Shown here in pieces: positions 7,100 through 16,258 of a stretch of DNA of 64,000 nt. A model generated the notes under the pieces. That model did no database searches, was not told the DNA's origin, and saw nothing but the letters and a program-made list of their open reading frames with translations. A program made the position numbers and the translations under genes. The DNA is taken from positions 1 through 64,000 of the forward strand of contig JASHRF010000084.1 of the NCBI GenBank assembly GCA_030037545.1, given 5' to 3'. This DNA comes from Acidobacteriaceae bacterium (GTDB taxonomy: Bacteria; Acidobacteriota; Terriglobia; Terriglobales; Acidobacteriaceae). How positions within the stretch are numbered: the stretch's first letter is position 1; each line of letters opens with the position of its first letter.

Positions 7100-9229
7100 A
7101 TGATGACAAATAAGAATCGGCCCTTGAATTGTCTGTTTGCTGCTCGCTCGTTGCTGCTCGTAATTCTCTTGATAAGCGTTCTTCCGGCATGCGCCGCTGT
7201 CGGCACGGCGCGGCCGCCGCTGATCCCGCAGCCGCGCGAGTTTGCCGCACGAGAAGCTCTTTCGCTGGCTGCCGGGGTGCGCATCGCCGCTCCCGATGGA
7301 AATGCGGAGTACCGGTTTGCGGCGGAGGATCTGAAACAGGATCTCGAGGCGCGGGGCGTGCGGCTGCGCGATTCGGCCACGGCGGTGCACATTTACCTGC
7401 TGAGCGACGAGAGCAATTCGGCGCGCAAATTGCTGCAGCGTGAGGGAATGACTTTTGACCCGGCGATGCAGCCGGAAGGATATGTGCTCCTGACCGGAAA
7501 GCGCAAGGCATATGTCATCGGTCACACGGGAACGGGCGTGTTCTACGGTGTACAGACGCTGAAACAACTGGTTACGGCGGGCGGCGATGGGCCCATGCTG
7601 ACGGGCGCGGTCATCCGCGACTGGCCGGCCATGCGCTGGCGTGGCGTTCACGACGATCTGTCGCGCGGGCCGGTGCCTACGCTCGCGTTTCAGGAATTGC
7701 AGGTTCGCACCTTTGCCGCCTATAAGCTGAACGTGTACTCGCCGTATTTTGAGAACACCATGCAGTATGCGTCGAATCCGCTTCCGGCGCTGCCGGGAGG
7801 CTCGATTTCCGCCGCCGACGCGCGGACGCTGGTCGAATATGCTCAGCAGTACCATGTCACGATCGTGCCCGAGCAGGAAGCATTCGGCCATCTGCACAAG
7901 GTGCTGACTTGGCAGCAATATGCGCCTCTTGCGGAAATTCCCAACGGCGCGGTGCTGACGCCGGAACAGCCTGGATCGATGCAGTTGATCGTGCAGTGGT
8001 TCGACGAACTAGCAGCGATCTATCCGGGACCGTTTCTGCACATCGGCGCGGACGAAACCGCCGAACTGGGCCAAGGGCAGACGGAGAGCGCGGTGCGGGA
8101 GCGCGGCCAAGGCGCGGTGTATATTGACTTTCTTACCCAGATCCATCAGTCTCTGGCACCCCTTCATCGCCGGCTCTTGTTCTGGGGAGACGTAGCCATG
8201 CGCAGCCCCGACCTTGTCCCGCGCCTTCCTCACGACATGGTTGCCGTGCCCTGGCATTACGAGCCTGAGCCGCAAGGCTTCGCGCATTGGCTTGATCCGT
8301 ATACTCACGCCGGCATGGAGACGTGGGTTTCGCCGGGCGTGAACAACTGGAGTCGCGTGTGGCCCAACTTCAACCTGGCGCTCGGGAACATTCAGGGATT
8401 CGTAGCCGCGGGGCAGAAAGCCGGTAGCACCGGCATGTTGAACACCATCTGGAACGACGATGGCGAAGGGTTATTTCTCGAAGACTGGTATGGAGTGCTC
8501 TTCGGCGCAGCGGCCGCATGGCAAGCGGGCACGAGCGACATTGCCCAGTTCCAGCAGGATTACGGACCGGTTTTTCATGGAGACGCGAGCGGCGACATCG
8601 ACGACGCGCAACGCGCATTGATGGCCGCCCAGCGGGCGCTGGCGCAAGCCGGTCTGGGCGATGGGCACGATGCCTATTTCTGGGTGGACCCGTGGAGCGC
8701 CGAGGGGCAGAAAATTGCGGCCAAGCTTCGGCCCGCAGGTGCCGAGGTGCGGCTGGATGCAGAGCGTGCCCTGACCCTGATTGCGAAGGCCCGGGCCGCC
8801 GGTACGCTGCGCAACACGGAAGCGCTGGACGCCATGGACCTAGGCGCGCGGCGCATCGATTTCATGGTGTTCAAGTTTCAGGCGGCGGATCAGATCGCTG
8901 CCAGCTACACGCGCCTGTACGACGGGCAGAAGGACCGGTCAATTTCCATTCATAGCTCGCGTGACCTGTGGAATATGGCCGGTGTCAATGGCCTCTGCGA
9001 GGATCTGCGCGACGGATACAATTATTTGCGCACGCGCTATAGCGATGTGTGGCTGATGGAAAATCGGCCCTACTGGCTGGATAACGTAACCGCGCGCTAC
9101 GATGCCGCCGCCCAATTGTGGATGGAGCGCGGCGACAAGCTGCTCGCGGCCCGCGAACAGTGGCATGAAGATCGTACGCTGCCTCGGCCCGAATCGATCG
9201 GCATTCCGCCGAAGGATGCCGCTCCATAG
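7100..9229 (+). CDS. GH20 family glycoside hydrolase (beta-N-acetylhexosaminidase-like lipoprotein)
   Basis: 709 residues. The N-terminus has a hydrophobic core and a lipobox LPAC with Cys31, so it is probably a lipoprotein. A GH20b-like domain covers about 40-165, and the TIM barrel starts near RDWPAMRWRGVHDD. The paired catalytic residues Asp318-Glu319 are in HIGADETAELG, as in all GH20 enzymes, where the substrate's own acetamido group assists. About 200 residues after the barrel, with alpha-helical character, are of unknown role. The enzyme should remove terminal GlcNAc or GalNAc. In this neighbourhood, GlcNAc from cell-wall or chitin fragments is the simplest substrate. No clear Shine-Dalgarno sequence precedes the ATG; MM at the start leaves a 3-base ambiguity. 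Confidence 0.85.
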   Translation: MMTNKNRPLNCLFAARSLLLVILLISVLPACAAVGTARPPLIPQPREFAAREALSLAAGVRIAAPDGNAEYRFAAEDLKQDLEARGVRLRDSATAVHIYLLSDESNSARKLLQREGMTFDPAMQPEGYVLLTGKRKAYVIGHTGTGVFYGVQTLKQLVTAGGDGPMLTGAVIRDWPAMRWRGVHDDLSRGPVPTLAFQELQVRTFAAYKLNVYSPYFENTMQYASNPLPALPGGSISAADARTLVEYAQQYHVTIVPEQEAFGHLHKVLTWQQYAPLAEIPNGAVLTPEQPGSMQLIVQWFDELAAIYPGPFLHIGADETAELGQGQTESAVRERGQGAVYIDFLTQIHQSLAPLHRRLLFWGDVAMRSPDLVPRLPHDMVAVPWHYEPEPQGFAHWLDPYTHAGMETWVSPGVNNWSRVWPNFNLALGNIQGFVAAGQKAGSTGMLNTIWNDDGEGLFLEDWYGVLFGAAAAWQAGTSDIAQFQQDYGPVFHGDASGDIDDAQRALMAAQRALAQAGLGDGHDAYFWVDPWSAEGQKIAAKLRPAGAEVRLDAERALTLIAKARAAGTLRNTEALDAMDLGARRIDFMVFKFQAADQIAASYTRLYDGQKDRSISIHSSRDLWNMAGVNGLCEDLRDGYNYLRTRYSDVWLMENRPYWLDNVTARYDAAAQLWMERGDKLLAAREQWHEDRTLPRPESIGIPPKDAAP

Positions 9230-9259
9230 GAGCTGCGGAAGAGCTCAAGTGTGAGTTCT

Positions 9260-9330
9260 TTGTGACAGGGCGCGAGTTTACTCGTGCCGATAGAGCCAAC
9301 CAAAGCGACGGGGTTTTAGGCCTGAGGGAT
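9260..9330 (+). repeat. Interspersed palindromic repeat, family A, copy 1
   Basis: The element runs from ACAGGGCGCGAGTTTACTCG to GGGGTTTTAGGCCTGAGGGA. It contains an internal dyad (CGAGTTTACTCG) and resembles the copies at 9375-9443 (inverted), 29784-29858 and 41534-41609. All share an early cacga..tcgtgcc dyad and a late g(g)ggctttagcccctgagg-like end. It lies in the gap before the lactamase-NamZ fusion gene. Confidence 0.5.
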
Positions 9331-9360
9331 AACTTTTGACGGGAGAGACGGAGGAAATGC

Positions 9361-11895
9361 ATGGCGACGCGCAGAAATCCCACAGGGGCTGAAGCCCGCA
9401 ATGGGTTCGTTGCGCTTGCCGCACGAGTACACTCGTCCCCTGATTCAAAGCCTGTCGCTGGAATATGCTCGGGCATTTGGATCCTCATGTTGCTCGTGGC
9501 CGTGTGCATCTACCCAGCCGGAGCGCAGGACCGGTTTTCCTCCATCGAAGAGATTGTGAATCAGGCCATGGCAGAGCATAGGCTTCCCGGCGCGGTGGTG
9601 ATTGTGGGTCACCACGGCCGGATCGTGTACCGCCGCGCCATCGGGATGCGCTCGCTCGAACCCACGCGGGAAAAGATGACGCTCGACACCATCTTCGACA
9701 TGGCCTCGCTCACCAAGCCGCTAATGACGGCTGCGGCGGTGATGCAGCTTTACCAGGAGGGTAAAATCGGCGTCGACGAGCCGGTAGCGAAATATCTGCC
9801 GGAATTCGCGGCCAACGGCAAGCGCGACATCACCATTCGTGACCTGCTGACGCATTATTCGGGGTTGCCGCCCGACCTGCCGCTCACCACTCCGTGGAAA
9901 GGGAAAGAGGCCGGTTATCAACTGGCATTCGGTATCGCGCCGCTGCGCCCGCCAGGGGTGCAGTTCCAGTACAGCGACATCAATTTCATCGTGCTGGGTG
10001 CGCTGGTGGAGCGAGTTTCGGGGATGCCGCTGGATGAGTACGTGCTGCGGAATATCATTCAGCCGATGAAGCTCAAGCACACGCGTTTTCTGCCCCCCGA
10101 GTCGTGGATTCCGCGCATAGCCCCCACGCAGTGGGAGCACGGAGCAGCGGCTTCGGGCGTGCCGGGATCGAAGACTTTTCCCGGCGACGTGATGTTGCGT
10201 GGAGTGGTACACGACCCCACCTCGCGGCGCATGGGCGGCGTGGCCGGCCACGCGGGGCTGTTCAGCGACGGCCACGATGTAGCCGTCTACGCGCAGAATC
10301 TGCTCAACCGGCTGGCCGGGCGCAAGAGCAAGTTCCCTCTGTCGCGGAGGGTGCTCGAAAAAATGGTGGCTCCGGAGCAGGCGGCGACTGGAACCGCATT
10401 GCGGGGGTTCGGCTGGGACATCGATTCGCCCTACTCCAGCAACCGGGGCACGCTTTTTCCGGTGGGATCTTTTGGGCATACGGGGTTCACGGGCACTTCG
10501 CTGTGGATCGATCCGGTGAGTAATTCCTACGTGATTGTGCTCGCTAATGCGGTTCATCCCAACGGGCCCAAGGGCATCACGGCAGTGCGCGGAAAAATTG
10601 CCGATGTGGCAGCAGTGGCGCTGGGCATCCACTCGGATGGTGGTTCGCTGGCGGCTCACATTACCGGCTACAACGAGTCGCTGAGCGGGATGCGGCGCTG
10701 GGCGGCGCGCAATGGAAACGTGGAGACCGGCATCGACGTGCTGGAGAGCAGCCACTTCGCTGAGCTTGCCGCGCTGGCTCAAGGCCATGGCGGCCGGCTG
10801 AGGCTGGGGTTGCTCACCAACCAGACCGGCGTCGACGCCCAGGGAAGACGCACCATCGACGTGCTCTTTCACGACGCGGCTGCGGCGGTTCCGGGGCTCG
10901 CGCTCACCACGCTCTTCAGTCCCGAACATGGAATCGCCGGCTCGTACGACCAGCCCGGCGTGCCCAACTCGACCGACGCCGCCACGGGGCTTCCGATTGT
11001 CAGCCTATATGGGTCGACCGCCGCGCAACGCCATCCCTCGCTCGAGACCCTGCGCAGCCTGGACGCCGTGGTCATCGATCTGCAGGATGCGGGCGTGCGC
11101 TTCTACACCTATGGAGCAGTGCTGCGATATTTTCTTGAAGCGGCGGCAAAAACCGGGACGCAGATTGTGGTGCTGGACCGGCCCGATCCGATCAACGGCG
11201 CGTTTGTGCAGGGGCCGGTGTCCGATACGGGCGCCGAAAGCTACGTCGATCCCATGCCCATCCCAGTGCGGCATGGCATGACGCTGGGTGAACTGGCCCG
11301 CTACGACAACCAGCAACTCGATCTGCACGCGCCGCTCACCGTCATCGCCATGAAGGGATGGCAGCGCGGCGACTGGTACGACTCCACCGGCCTCAAGTGG
11401 GTGAATCCCTCGCCCAATCTTCACGATGTAGAAGAGGCCACGCTGTATCCCGCCCTGGGACTGGTGGAGACGACGAACATCTCGGTGGGCCGGGGAACCG
11501 ATACTCCCTTCGATCAGTTCGGTGCGCCCTGGATTGACGGGCGGGCTTTGGCGCTATTTCTCAACCGCCGCGATCTGCCCGGCGTTCGCTTCTATGCTGT
11601 CGACTTCACGCCCGCGCAGCCGTATCCCTATGCCGGCCGGCTCTGTCATGGAGTGCGCATCGTGGTCACCGATCGCAACGTTCTGGATGCGCCTGAGCTG
11701 GGGGTCGAAATCGCTTCTGCCCTGCACCGCTTCTATGCGGATCAGTATCAATTACAAAAGATGAACACGCTGCTGGTCAATCGCACGGTGCTCGATGAAC
11801 TCGAAAGCGGGGAGGGCCCGGAGGAAATCGCAGATGAGTGGCGTGCGGACCTGGAAGCATTTGAGCAAAAGCGGCAGGCCGCGCTGCTCTATTAG
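9361..11895 (+). CDS. Fusion of a beta-lactamase-like serine hydrolase and a DUF1343/NamZ exo-N-acetylmuramidase
   Basis: 844 residues from the ATG at 9361, with GGAGG seven bases upstream. Residues about 60-420 are a class C beta-lactamase/PBP-like serine hydrolase, with SxxK as Ser116-Leu-Thr-Lys119 (DMASLTKP) and the YxN-like Tyr204 (FQYSDINF). Residues about 475-844 are a DUF1343 domain, with LLTNQTGVD, SPEHGIAG, VVIDLQDAGVRFYTY, VLDRPDPI and a late NISVGRGTDTPF. DUF1343 is the NamZ family (GH171), which removes MurNAc from the non-reducing end of peptidoglycan chains. One exported protein would thus hold a peptide-side and a sugar-side activity. The first 40 or so codons lie in a repeat element, and the membrane-like segment WILMLLVAVCIYPAGAQ (residues 40-56) comes after it, so the original start may have been nearer 9487. 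Confidence 0.88.
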   Translation: MATRRNPTGAEARNGFVALAARVHSSPDSKPVAGICSGIWILMLLVAVCIYPAGAQDRFSSIEEIVNQAMAEHRLPGAVVIVGHHGRIVYRRAIGMRSLEPTREKMTLDTIFDMASLTKPLMTAAAVMQLYQEGKIGVDEPVAKYLPEFAANGKRDITIRDLLTHYSGLPPDLPLTTPWKGKEAGYQLAFGIAPLRPPGVQFQYSDINFIVLGALVERVSGMPLDEYVLRNIIQPMKLKHTRFLPPESWIPRIAPTQWEHGAAASGVPGSKTFPGDVMLRGVVHDPTSRRMGGVAGHAGLFSDGHDVAVYAQNLLNRLAGRKSKFPLSRRVLEKMVAPEQAATGTALRGFGWDIDSPYSSNRGTLFPVGSFGHTGFTGTSLWIDPVSNSYVIVLANAVHPNGPKGITAVRGKIADVAAVALGIHSDGGSLAAHITGYNESLSGMRRWAARNGNVETGIDVLESSHFAELAALAQGHGGRLRLGLLTNQTGVDAQGRRTIDVLFHDAAAAVPGLALTTLFSPEHGIAGSYDQPGVPNSTDAATGLPIVSLYGSTAAQRHPSLETLRSLDAVVIDLQDAGVRFYTYGAVLRYFLEAAAKTGTQIVVLDRPDPINGAFVQGPVSDTGAESYVDPMPIPVRHGMTLGELARYDNQQLDLHAPLTVIAMKGWQRGDWYDSTGLKWVNPSPNLHDVEEATLYPALGLVETTNISVGRGTDTPFDQFGAPWIDGRALALFLNRRDLPGVRFYAVDFTPAQPYPYAGRLCHGVRIVVTDRNVLDAPELGVEIASALHRFYADQYQLQKMNTLLVNRTVLDELESGEGPEEIADEWRADLEAFEQKRQAALLY
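9375..9443 (-). repeat. Interspersed palindromic repeat, family A, copy 2, inside the 5' coding end
   Basis: Read on the minus strand, it contains GGGACGAGTGTACTCGTGC and ends near GGGCTTCAGCCCCTGTG, matching copy 1 at 9260-9330 in opposite orientation. It lies in frame within codons 5-28 of the lactamase-NamZ gene. The two copies form an inverted pair around the annotated ATG. Confidence 0.5.
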
Positions 11896-11898
11896 AGC

Positions 11899-12006
11899 GG
11901 AACCAGAGTAACCGTACCCTCGCGTTGGTTTGTGTGGGGTGTGTCTTTTTCCTGAGGAAAAAGCCACTTGGCTGAGGTGGCTCCGGGCCGCATCTACTCT
12001 GGTTCC
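11899..12006. repeat. MITE-like palindromic element, family B, copy 1 (108 bp)
   Basis: The ends are perfect 12-base inverted repeats, GGAACCAGAGTA at 11899-11910 and TACTCTGGTTCC at 11995-12006. Inside is a hairpin CTTTTTCCT-G-AGGAAAAAG (11945-11963), followed by a small AGCCAC/GTGGCT stem. The core matches the 110-bp element inside comEC (54439-54548) almost base for base over about 30 positions. It lies between two converging genes and may serve as their transcription end. Confidence 0.7.
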
Positions 12007-12040
12007 ACTGCAGGATCGATGAGCGTGCCTCCACCTTCTC

Positions 12041-14185
12041 TCACGGAAGCGGCGCAGCCCGCGCGGAGCGCAGATGGAGGTCGAAGAATTCTGCCGTTGA
12101 GGTGTAAGCCGTCATCCAGTCGCGGTGCAGCAGGAAATCGTGAACCTCATCCGGGAAAACCAGCACCTGCGTATCTACCTTCCGCTGGCGAAGCGCCGCC
12201 GCCAGTTCCACGGTCTGCAAAAACGGGACCTCATCGTCGTTATCGCCCTGGATGAGCAGCACCGGCGAACGCCAATATTTGACGGCCGCCAGAGGTGAGG
12301 ACCGCCACGCCAGCCGCCATCGGGCATTGACGTCGGGAGCGGTATCGGAGATGCGGAAGTTTTGCGGATTATCGATGTTCCAGTCGTGAACTCCGGACAT
12401 GTCTACGCCGGCGGAGAACAGGCTTGACGCCCGAGCCAGCGCGAGAGCGGTGAGAAACCCGCCCCAACTGCCACCCCAGATGCCGATGTGCGCGGGCTCG
12501 ACGTCGCAGCGGCTGCGCAGATAGAGCGCCGCGCCTTCCACATCGCGAAACTCGCTGGCGCCGGTGGGCCCATATTGCAGCGCCTCGCGGAAATCGAGCC
12601 CATATCCAATGCCGCTGCGATAGTTGATGGCCAGAACCACATAGCCGCGGCTGGCCAGGTACTGGTTCATCGCGTAGGCGTTGGAGTAGTAGCCCATGGA
12701 ATGCCAGCCCAGCAGCATCTGGCGCTGCGAGCCGCCGTGAACGAAGACCACGGCGGGATGGGGCTCGCACCGGCCGCTCCCCGGCGGAAGAAACAGATCC
12801 GCGTGGATCTTCATGCCGTCGGTTGCAGAGTAGACCACCGGCTGCGGCGCAACCATCTGGGCGGCGGGAAAATCCGCGGGGATGGTTTGGGGCGCAAGGT
12901 CGCGCGTCAGGCTCGATTTGCCGAGCACTTCCGGCCGCATCGGAATGCTGGCGTCGGAGTGCATCACGGCGATGATTTGATCGTCGCTGCCAACCACCGG
13001 CTGAGTCTCAATTCCCTGGCCGTGGGTCAGCGCGATGGGAGCGCTGCCCGTGGCTGTGACTTCCCAAATATGCCGCCGCTCGCTGTCGCCCTGGTTCGAG
13101 GAATAGACGACCATTTTGCGATCGGGGCTGAGCGAAGCGTTCTCCGCTTCGAATTCTCCCGGCGTCAGCAGGTGCGCCGGTCCACCTTGCGATGGCGCTG
13201 CGTACAGATGGAGCCAGCCGTCGCCCTCCCAGGGAAAAATGAGACGATAGTCCGCCGTCCAGAAGAGCTGTTGATCGGAGTCGAGGCCGCGAAAGACGCT
13301 GCCCTGGCCCGGTGCGGCCTTCCAGATTTCATGGCCCTCGCCAGTGGTTGCGTCGGCCACGCGGATTGACCATGGACGGCCGGCGCGTTGCGGCCCGTCG
13401 AAGTCCTCGTCTTTGAAGTAGGGAACCCGAATGAAGGCGATCTTTTGGCTGTCCGGCGACCACGCCGGATAGCTATCGTGATCGACGCCGGGATCGACGA
13501 AGGTGAGAGTCTCGTCAGCCGGAGAGAACACGCCGATAAAGCTGTGGCTGCCGCGGTCGCTGACAAAGGCGAGCTTGCTGCCGTCCGGCGACCAGGTGAA
13601 GGATTTCAAGTCGCCGAAAACATGGATCGACTCAGGTGGCTTGACGCCGATGTCGTCCGGCTTCTCATACCAGATTTGCCCGTCGGAAAACCATGTGACC
13701 AGATTGCCTGTTGGAGAGAATGTGGGCGAGCGTCCCTTGCCAACCTGTCGCGGCGCGCCGCCAGCGAGCGAGACCATCCACACGTCCCGGTCCGCGCCCG
13801 AGGGAAAGTGCGCCGGATTGGGAGGGGCGTGCTCGGGGTTGTCCGACGAGTCGCCGCGCACATAGAGGATCGATTGCGCGTCGGCAGACCACGTGAGCGC
13901 GTCGATCTGCTGGCCGTCGTCGAGGGCGTAGTCTGTGACCTGGTGCGAGTCGTATCCTGAGGGCCCGGCCGCGGGCAGCGCCACCCAGATGTTTCTCTTC
14001 CCTTCCGCATTCGAGACCCAGGCAAATGCGTCCCTGGCAGGCGCTGCGGTCAGGTCAGAATTGAAGGGCGCGCCCATCACTTGGCTGAGGGTAAATTGCT
14101 TCTGCGCCGGAAGCTGGGCCACGGCAACGAAACAGAAACACAAAGACAGAATGCTCAGGCCGAGAACGCGACCAATTGGGGACAT
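12041..14185 (-). CDS. S9-family serine peptidase with TolB-like propeller (DPP IV/acylaminoacyl type)
   Basis: 714 residues from the ATG at 14185, preceded by AGGAGAG six bases away; a longer frame to 14233 lacks such a signal. A signal peptide covers about residues 1-25 (LSILSLCFCFVAVAQ). Beta-propeller repeats of the TolB/WD40-like type follow (LTWSADAQSILYV, FTWSPDGSKLAFVSD, PAWSPDSQKIAFI). The C-terminal alpha/beta hydrolase has the nucleophile Ser573 in GGSWGGF, the Asp in QGDNDDEVPF and the His in PDEVHDF. Such enzymes remove dipeptides or acylated residues from peptide N-termini. It is transcribed towards the preceding hydrolase gene. A periplasmic place and a role in using peptides are inferred. 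Confidence 0.9.
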   Translation of the reverse strand: MSPIGRVLGLSILSLCFCFVAVAQLPAQKQFTLSQVMGAPFNSDLTAAPARDAFAWVSNAEGKRNIWVALPAAGPSGYDSHQVTDYALDDGQQIDALTWSADAQSILYVRGDSSDNPEHAPPNPAHFPSGADRDVWMVSLAGGAPRQVGKGRSPTFSPTGNLVTWFSDGQIWYEKPDDIGVKPPESIHVFGDLKSFTWSPDGSKLAFVSDRGSHSFIGVFSPADETLTFVDPGVDHDSYPAWSPDSQKIAFIRVPYFKDEDFDGPQRAGRPWSIRVADATTGEGHEIWKAAPGQGSVFRGLDSDQQLFWTADYRLIFPWEGDGWLHLYAAPSQGGPAHLLTPGEFEAENASLSPDRKMVVYSSNQGDSERRHIWEVTATGSAPIALTHGQGIETQPVVGSDDQIIAVMHSDASIPMRPEVLGKSSLTRDLAPQTIPADFPAAQMVAPQPVVYSATDGMKIHADLFLPPGSGRCEPHPAVVFVHGGSQRQMLLGWHSMGYYSNAYAMNQYLASRGYVVLAINYRSGIGYGLDFREALQYGPTGASEFRDVEGAALYLRSRCDVEPAHIGIWGGSWGGFLTALALARASSLFSAGVDMSGVHDWNIDNPQNFRISDTAPDVNARWRLAWRSSPLAAVKYWRSPVLLIQGDNDDEVPFLQTVELAAALRQRKVDTQVLVFPDEVHDFLLHRDWMTAYTSTAEFFDLHLRSARAAPLP

Positions 14186-14434
14186 TGGTGACTCTCCTGT
14201 ATATTCAAAAGATTGTAACGCCGATGGATTCACATGGCGCTATCGGTGCAATCACACGCTAGTACGGAGATCACCCTTGGTAGGCGGAAACCGTCTTGTT
14301 GTGATTCGGCCGCTCCGGGTGTTCAAATTTGGATTCCGGGTCTTCTGCTCTCGATGCGGATTCTCAGCTCAAACCGCGTGAGGCCGGGTCGCGGAACAGG
14401 CGGGAGATGGCTGGACAATCAGAGCCGGAGCGAA

Positions 14435-16204
14435 ATGATTCCTGAAGCAAAATCGTCGTCACGGCTGCGGCCAATCGCGCGGCGCATGGAGTTCGTTGTG
14501 CTATTGGCGGCCTTCCTGCTCGTGCGCACCTGCTGCGCCCAGCAAGGCTCCTATCTTAGCGAACAGCCGGTTCGCGCCAGTCATGCCGTGGTGGTTACGG
14601 TCCACCATTTGGCCACGGACGCGGGGGTGCAGATTCTACGCCATGGCGGCAATGCGGTTGATGCGGCCGTCACGATTGGATTCGCGCTCGCCGTGGTGTA
14701 TCCCTTTGCCGGAAATCTGGGCGGCGGCGGGTTCATGCTGGTGCATCAGGCCGATGGCAAGAACATCTTTATCGATTACCGCGAGCGCGCTCCATTGGCG
14801 GCTACTCCAAACATGTATCTCGACGCGCAGGGTAATGTAATTCCAGACGCGAGCATCATCGGCTATCGCGCCATCGGAGTGCCCGGGTCGGTGGCGGGAC
14901 TAGTGTACGCGGAGAAGAAATACGGCCGGCTGGGCCTTGCCAATGTGATACAGCCGGCCATCCGCCTGGCGGCCGATGGCTACGTGCTCACCGCTGAGGA
15001 GGCGCAGGAGCTACGCGATCCGCATCTTGCCGATTTCCCCACCTCGCACCGGATCTTCCAGCGCGACGGCAACTACTACCGCGCGGGCGAGATCTTCCGG
15101 CAGCCGGAGCTGGCAGCCACGCTGCGCAAAATCGCCGCCGACCCCGCAGACTTCTACCACGGCGAGATGGCCCGCGAGATAGCCGCTGCCATCCAGCAGG
15201 GTGGGGGCTTGATCACGGTCAAAGATCTCGCGGCGTACACCGCAAGAGAACGCACGCCGGTGGTTGGAAGCTACCGGGGTTACACGATTGTGAGCGCGCC
15301 GCCGCCGTCCTCTGGCGGCATCACGTTGATCGAAGCGCTCAACATTCTGTCCGGCTACAGTCTGCAGAAACTCGGCGACCGCACACCGGTGGAGATGCAT
15401 CTGATCGTCGAAGCTTTCCGGCGCGCCTTCATGGATCGCAACGACTATCTCGGCGATCCCGATTATGTGAAGATGCCGGTGGCCCAGATGCTCAGCCAAA
15501 GCTACGCAGCGGCGTGGCGCGCAGGCATCCAGCCCGACCGGGCAACACCCTCGGCGGAGCTGCGCAGACCATCGGGATTCCTACCGCCGCCGCCTACCAT
15601 GGCCGATGTGCGTCAGGAGGCGGCCGATACCACCCACTATTCCGTCATGGATGCCCAGGGTGACGCCGTTGCCGTGACCACCACCCTCAATGGCGCATTC
15701 GGCTCGCAGGTGACGGTGCCAGGCCTCGGATTCCTGCTCAACGACGAGATGGACGACTTTGCATCGAAACGGGGCGTGCCGAACATGTACGGTTTGATTC
15801 AGGGCCCGGCTAACTCCATCGCGCCGGGCAAGCGTCCGCTCTCCAGCATGACCCCGACCATCGTGCTGAAAGACGGCAAGGTGCGCTTCGTGCTCGGCTC
15901 GCCGGGCGGCGCGCGCATCATCACCACAGTCGCGAATATTTTTCTCAGTTCGGCCGACGAGGGATTGAATATCCAGGCTTCAGTCGATGCGCCGCGCTTC
16001 CATCAGCAATATCTTCCCGACGTGGTCGATCTGGAGCCGGGATTCGCCGATGCCACGATCGCCAGCCTGCGCGCGCGCGGATACACGCTCAAGATCGGCG
16101 GCCACTGGAGCGACGGCGAGTGTATCGAAGTCGATCCCCGCACCGGGGAGCTGGAAGGCGGTCAGGATCATCGCAGCAACTTCGGCAAAGCGGCGGGATA
16201 TTAG
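14435..16204 (+). CDS. ggt: Gamma-glutamyltransferase (gamma-glutamyltranspeptidase)
   Basis: 589 residues from the ATG at 14435, chosen because GGAG lies four bases upstream and a signal-like segment (FVVLLAAFLLVRTCCA) follows at the right place; the open frame extends back to 14234 without supporting signals. The protein shows GGNAVDAAVTIGFAL, NLGGGGFMLV, the self-processing site with Thr400 in TTHYSVMD, and SSMTPTIVLKDG and GSPGGARIITTV near the end. The proenzyme cleaves itself before Thr400 to give two subunits. It hydrolyses or transfers gamma-glutamyl groups of glutathione and similar peptides in the periplasm. Muropeptides also contain a gamma-glutamyl bond, which links it loosely to its neighbours. 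Confidence 0.93.
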   Translation: MIPEAKSSSRLRPIARRMEFVVLLAAFLLVRTCCAQQGSYLSEQPVRASHAVVVTVHHLATDAGVQILRHGGNAVDAAVTIGFALAVVYPFAGNLGGGGFMLVHQADGKNIFIDYRERAPLAATPNMYLDAQGNVIPDASIIGYRAIGVPGSVAGLVYAEKKYGRLGLANVIQPAIRLAADGYVLTAEEAQELRDPHLADFPTSHRIFQRDGNYYRAGEIFRQPELAATLRKIAADPADFYHGEMAREIAAAIQQGGGLITVKDLAAYTARERTPVVGSYRGYTIVSAPPPSSGGITLIEALNILSGYSLQKLGDRTPVEMHLIVEAFRRAFMDRNDYLGDPDYVKMPVAQMLSQSYAAAWRAGIQPDRATPSAELRRPSGFLPPPPTMADVRQEAADTTHYSVMDAQGDAVAVTTTLNGAFGSQVTVPGLGFLLNDEMDDFASKRGVPNMYGLIQGPANSIAPGKRPLSSMTPTIVLKDGKVRFVLGSPGGARIITTVANIFLSSADEGLNIQASVDAPRFHQQYLPDVVDLEPGFADATIASLRARGYTLKIGGHWSDGECIEVDPRTGELEGGQDHRSNFGKAAGY

Positions 16205-16258
16205 CGGCGACGATTGCCAAGCCGAGACCTGGGCGCAAATTTCTGAGGGGCGAATGGA

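Noticed and set aside
14234..14434. Upstream extension of the gamma-glutamyltransferase frame
   Set aside because: The extra 67 codons precede the signal-peptide segment and lack a ribosome binding site, whereas the ATG at 14435 has GGAG in place.
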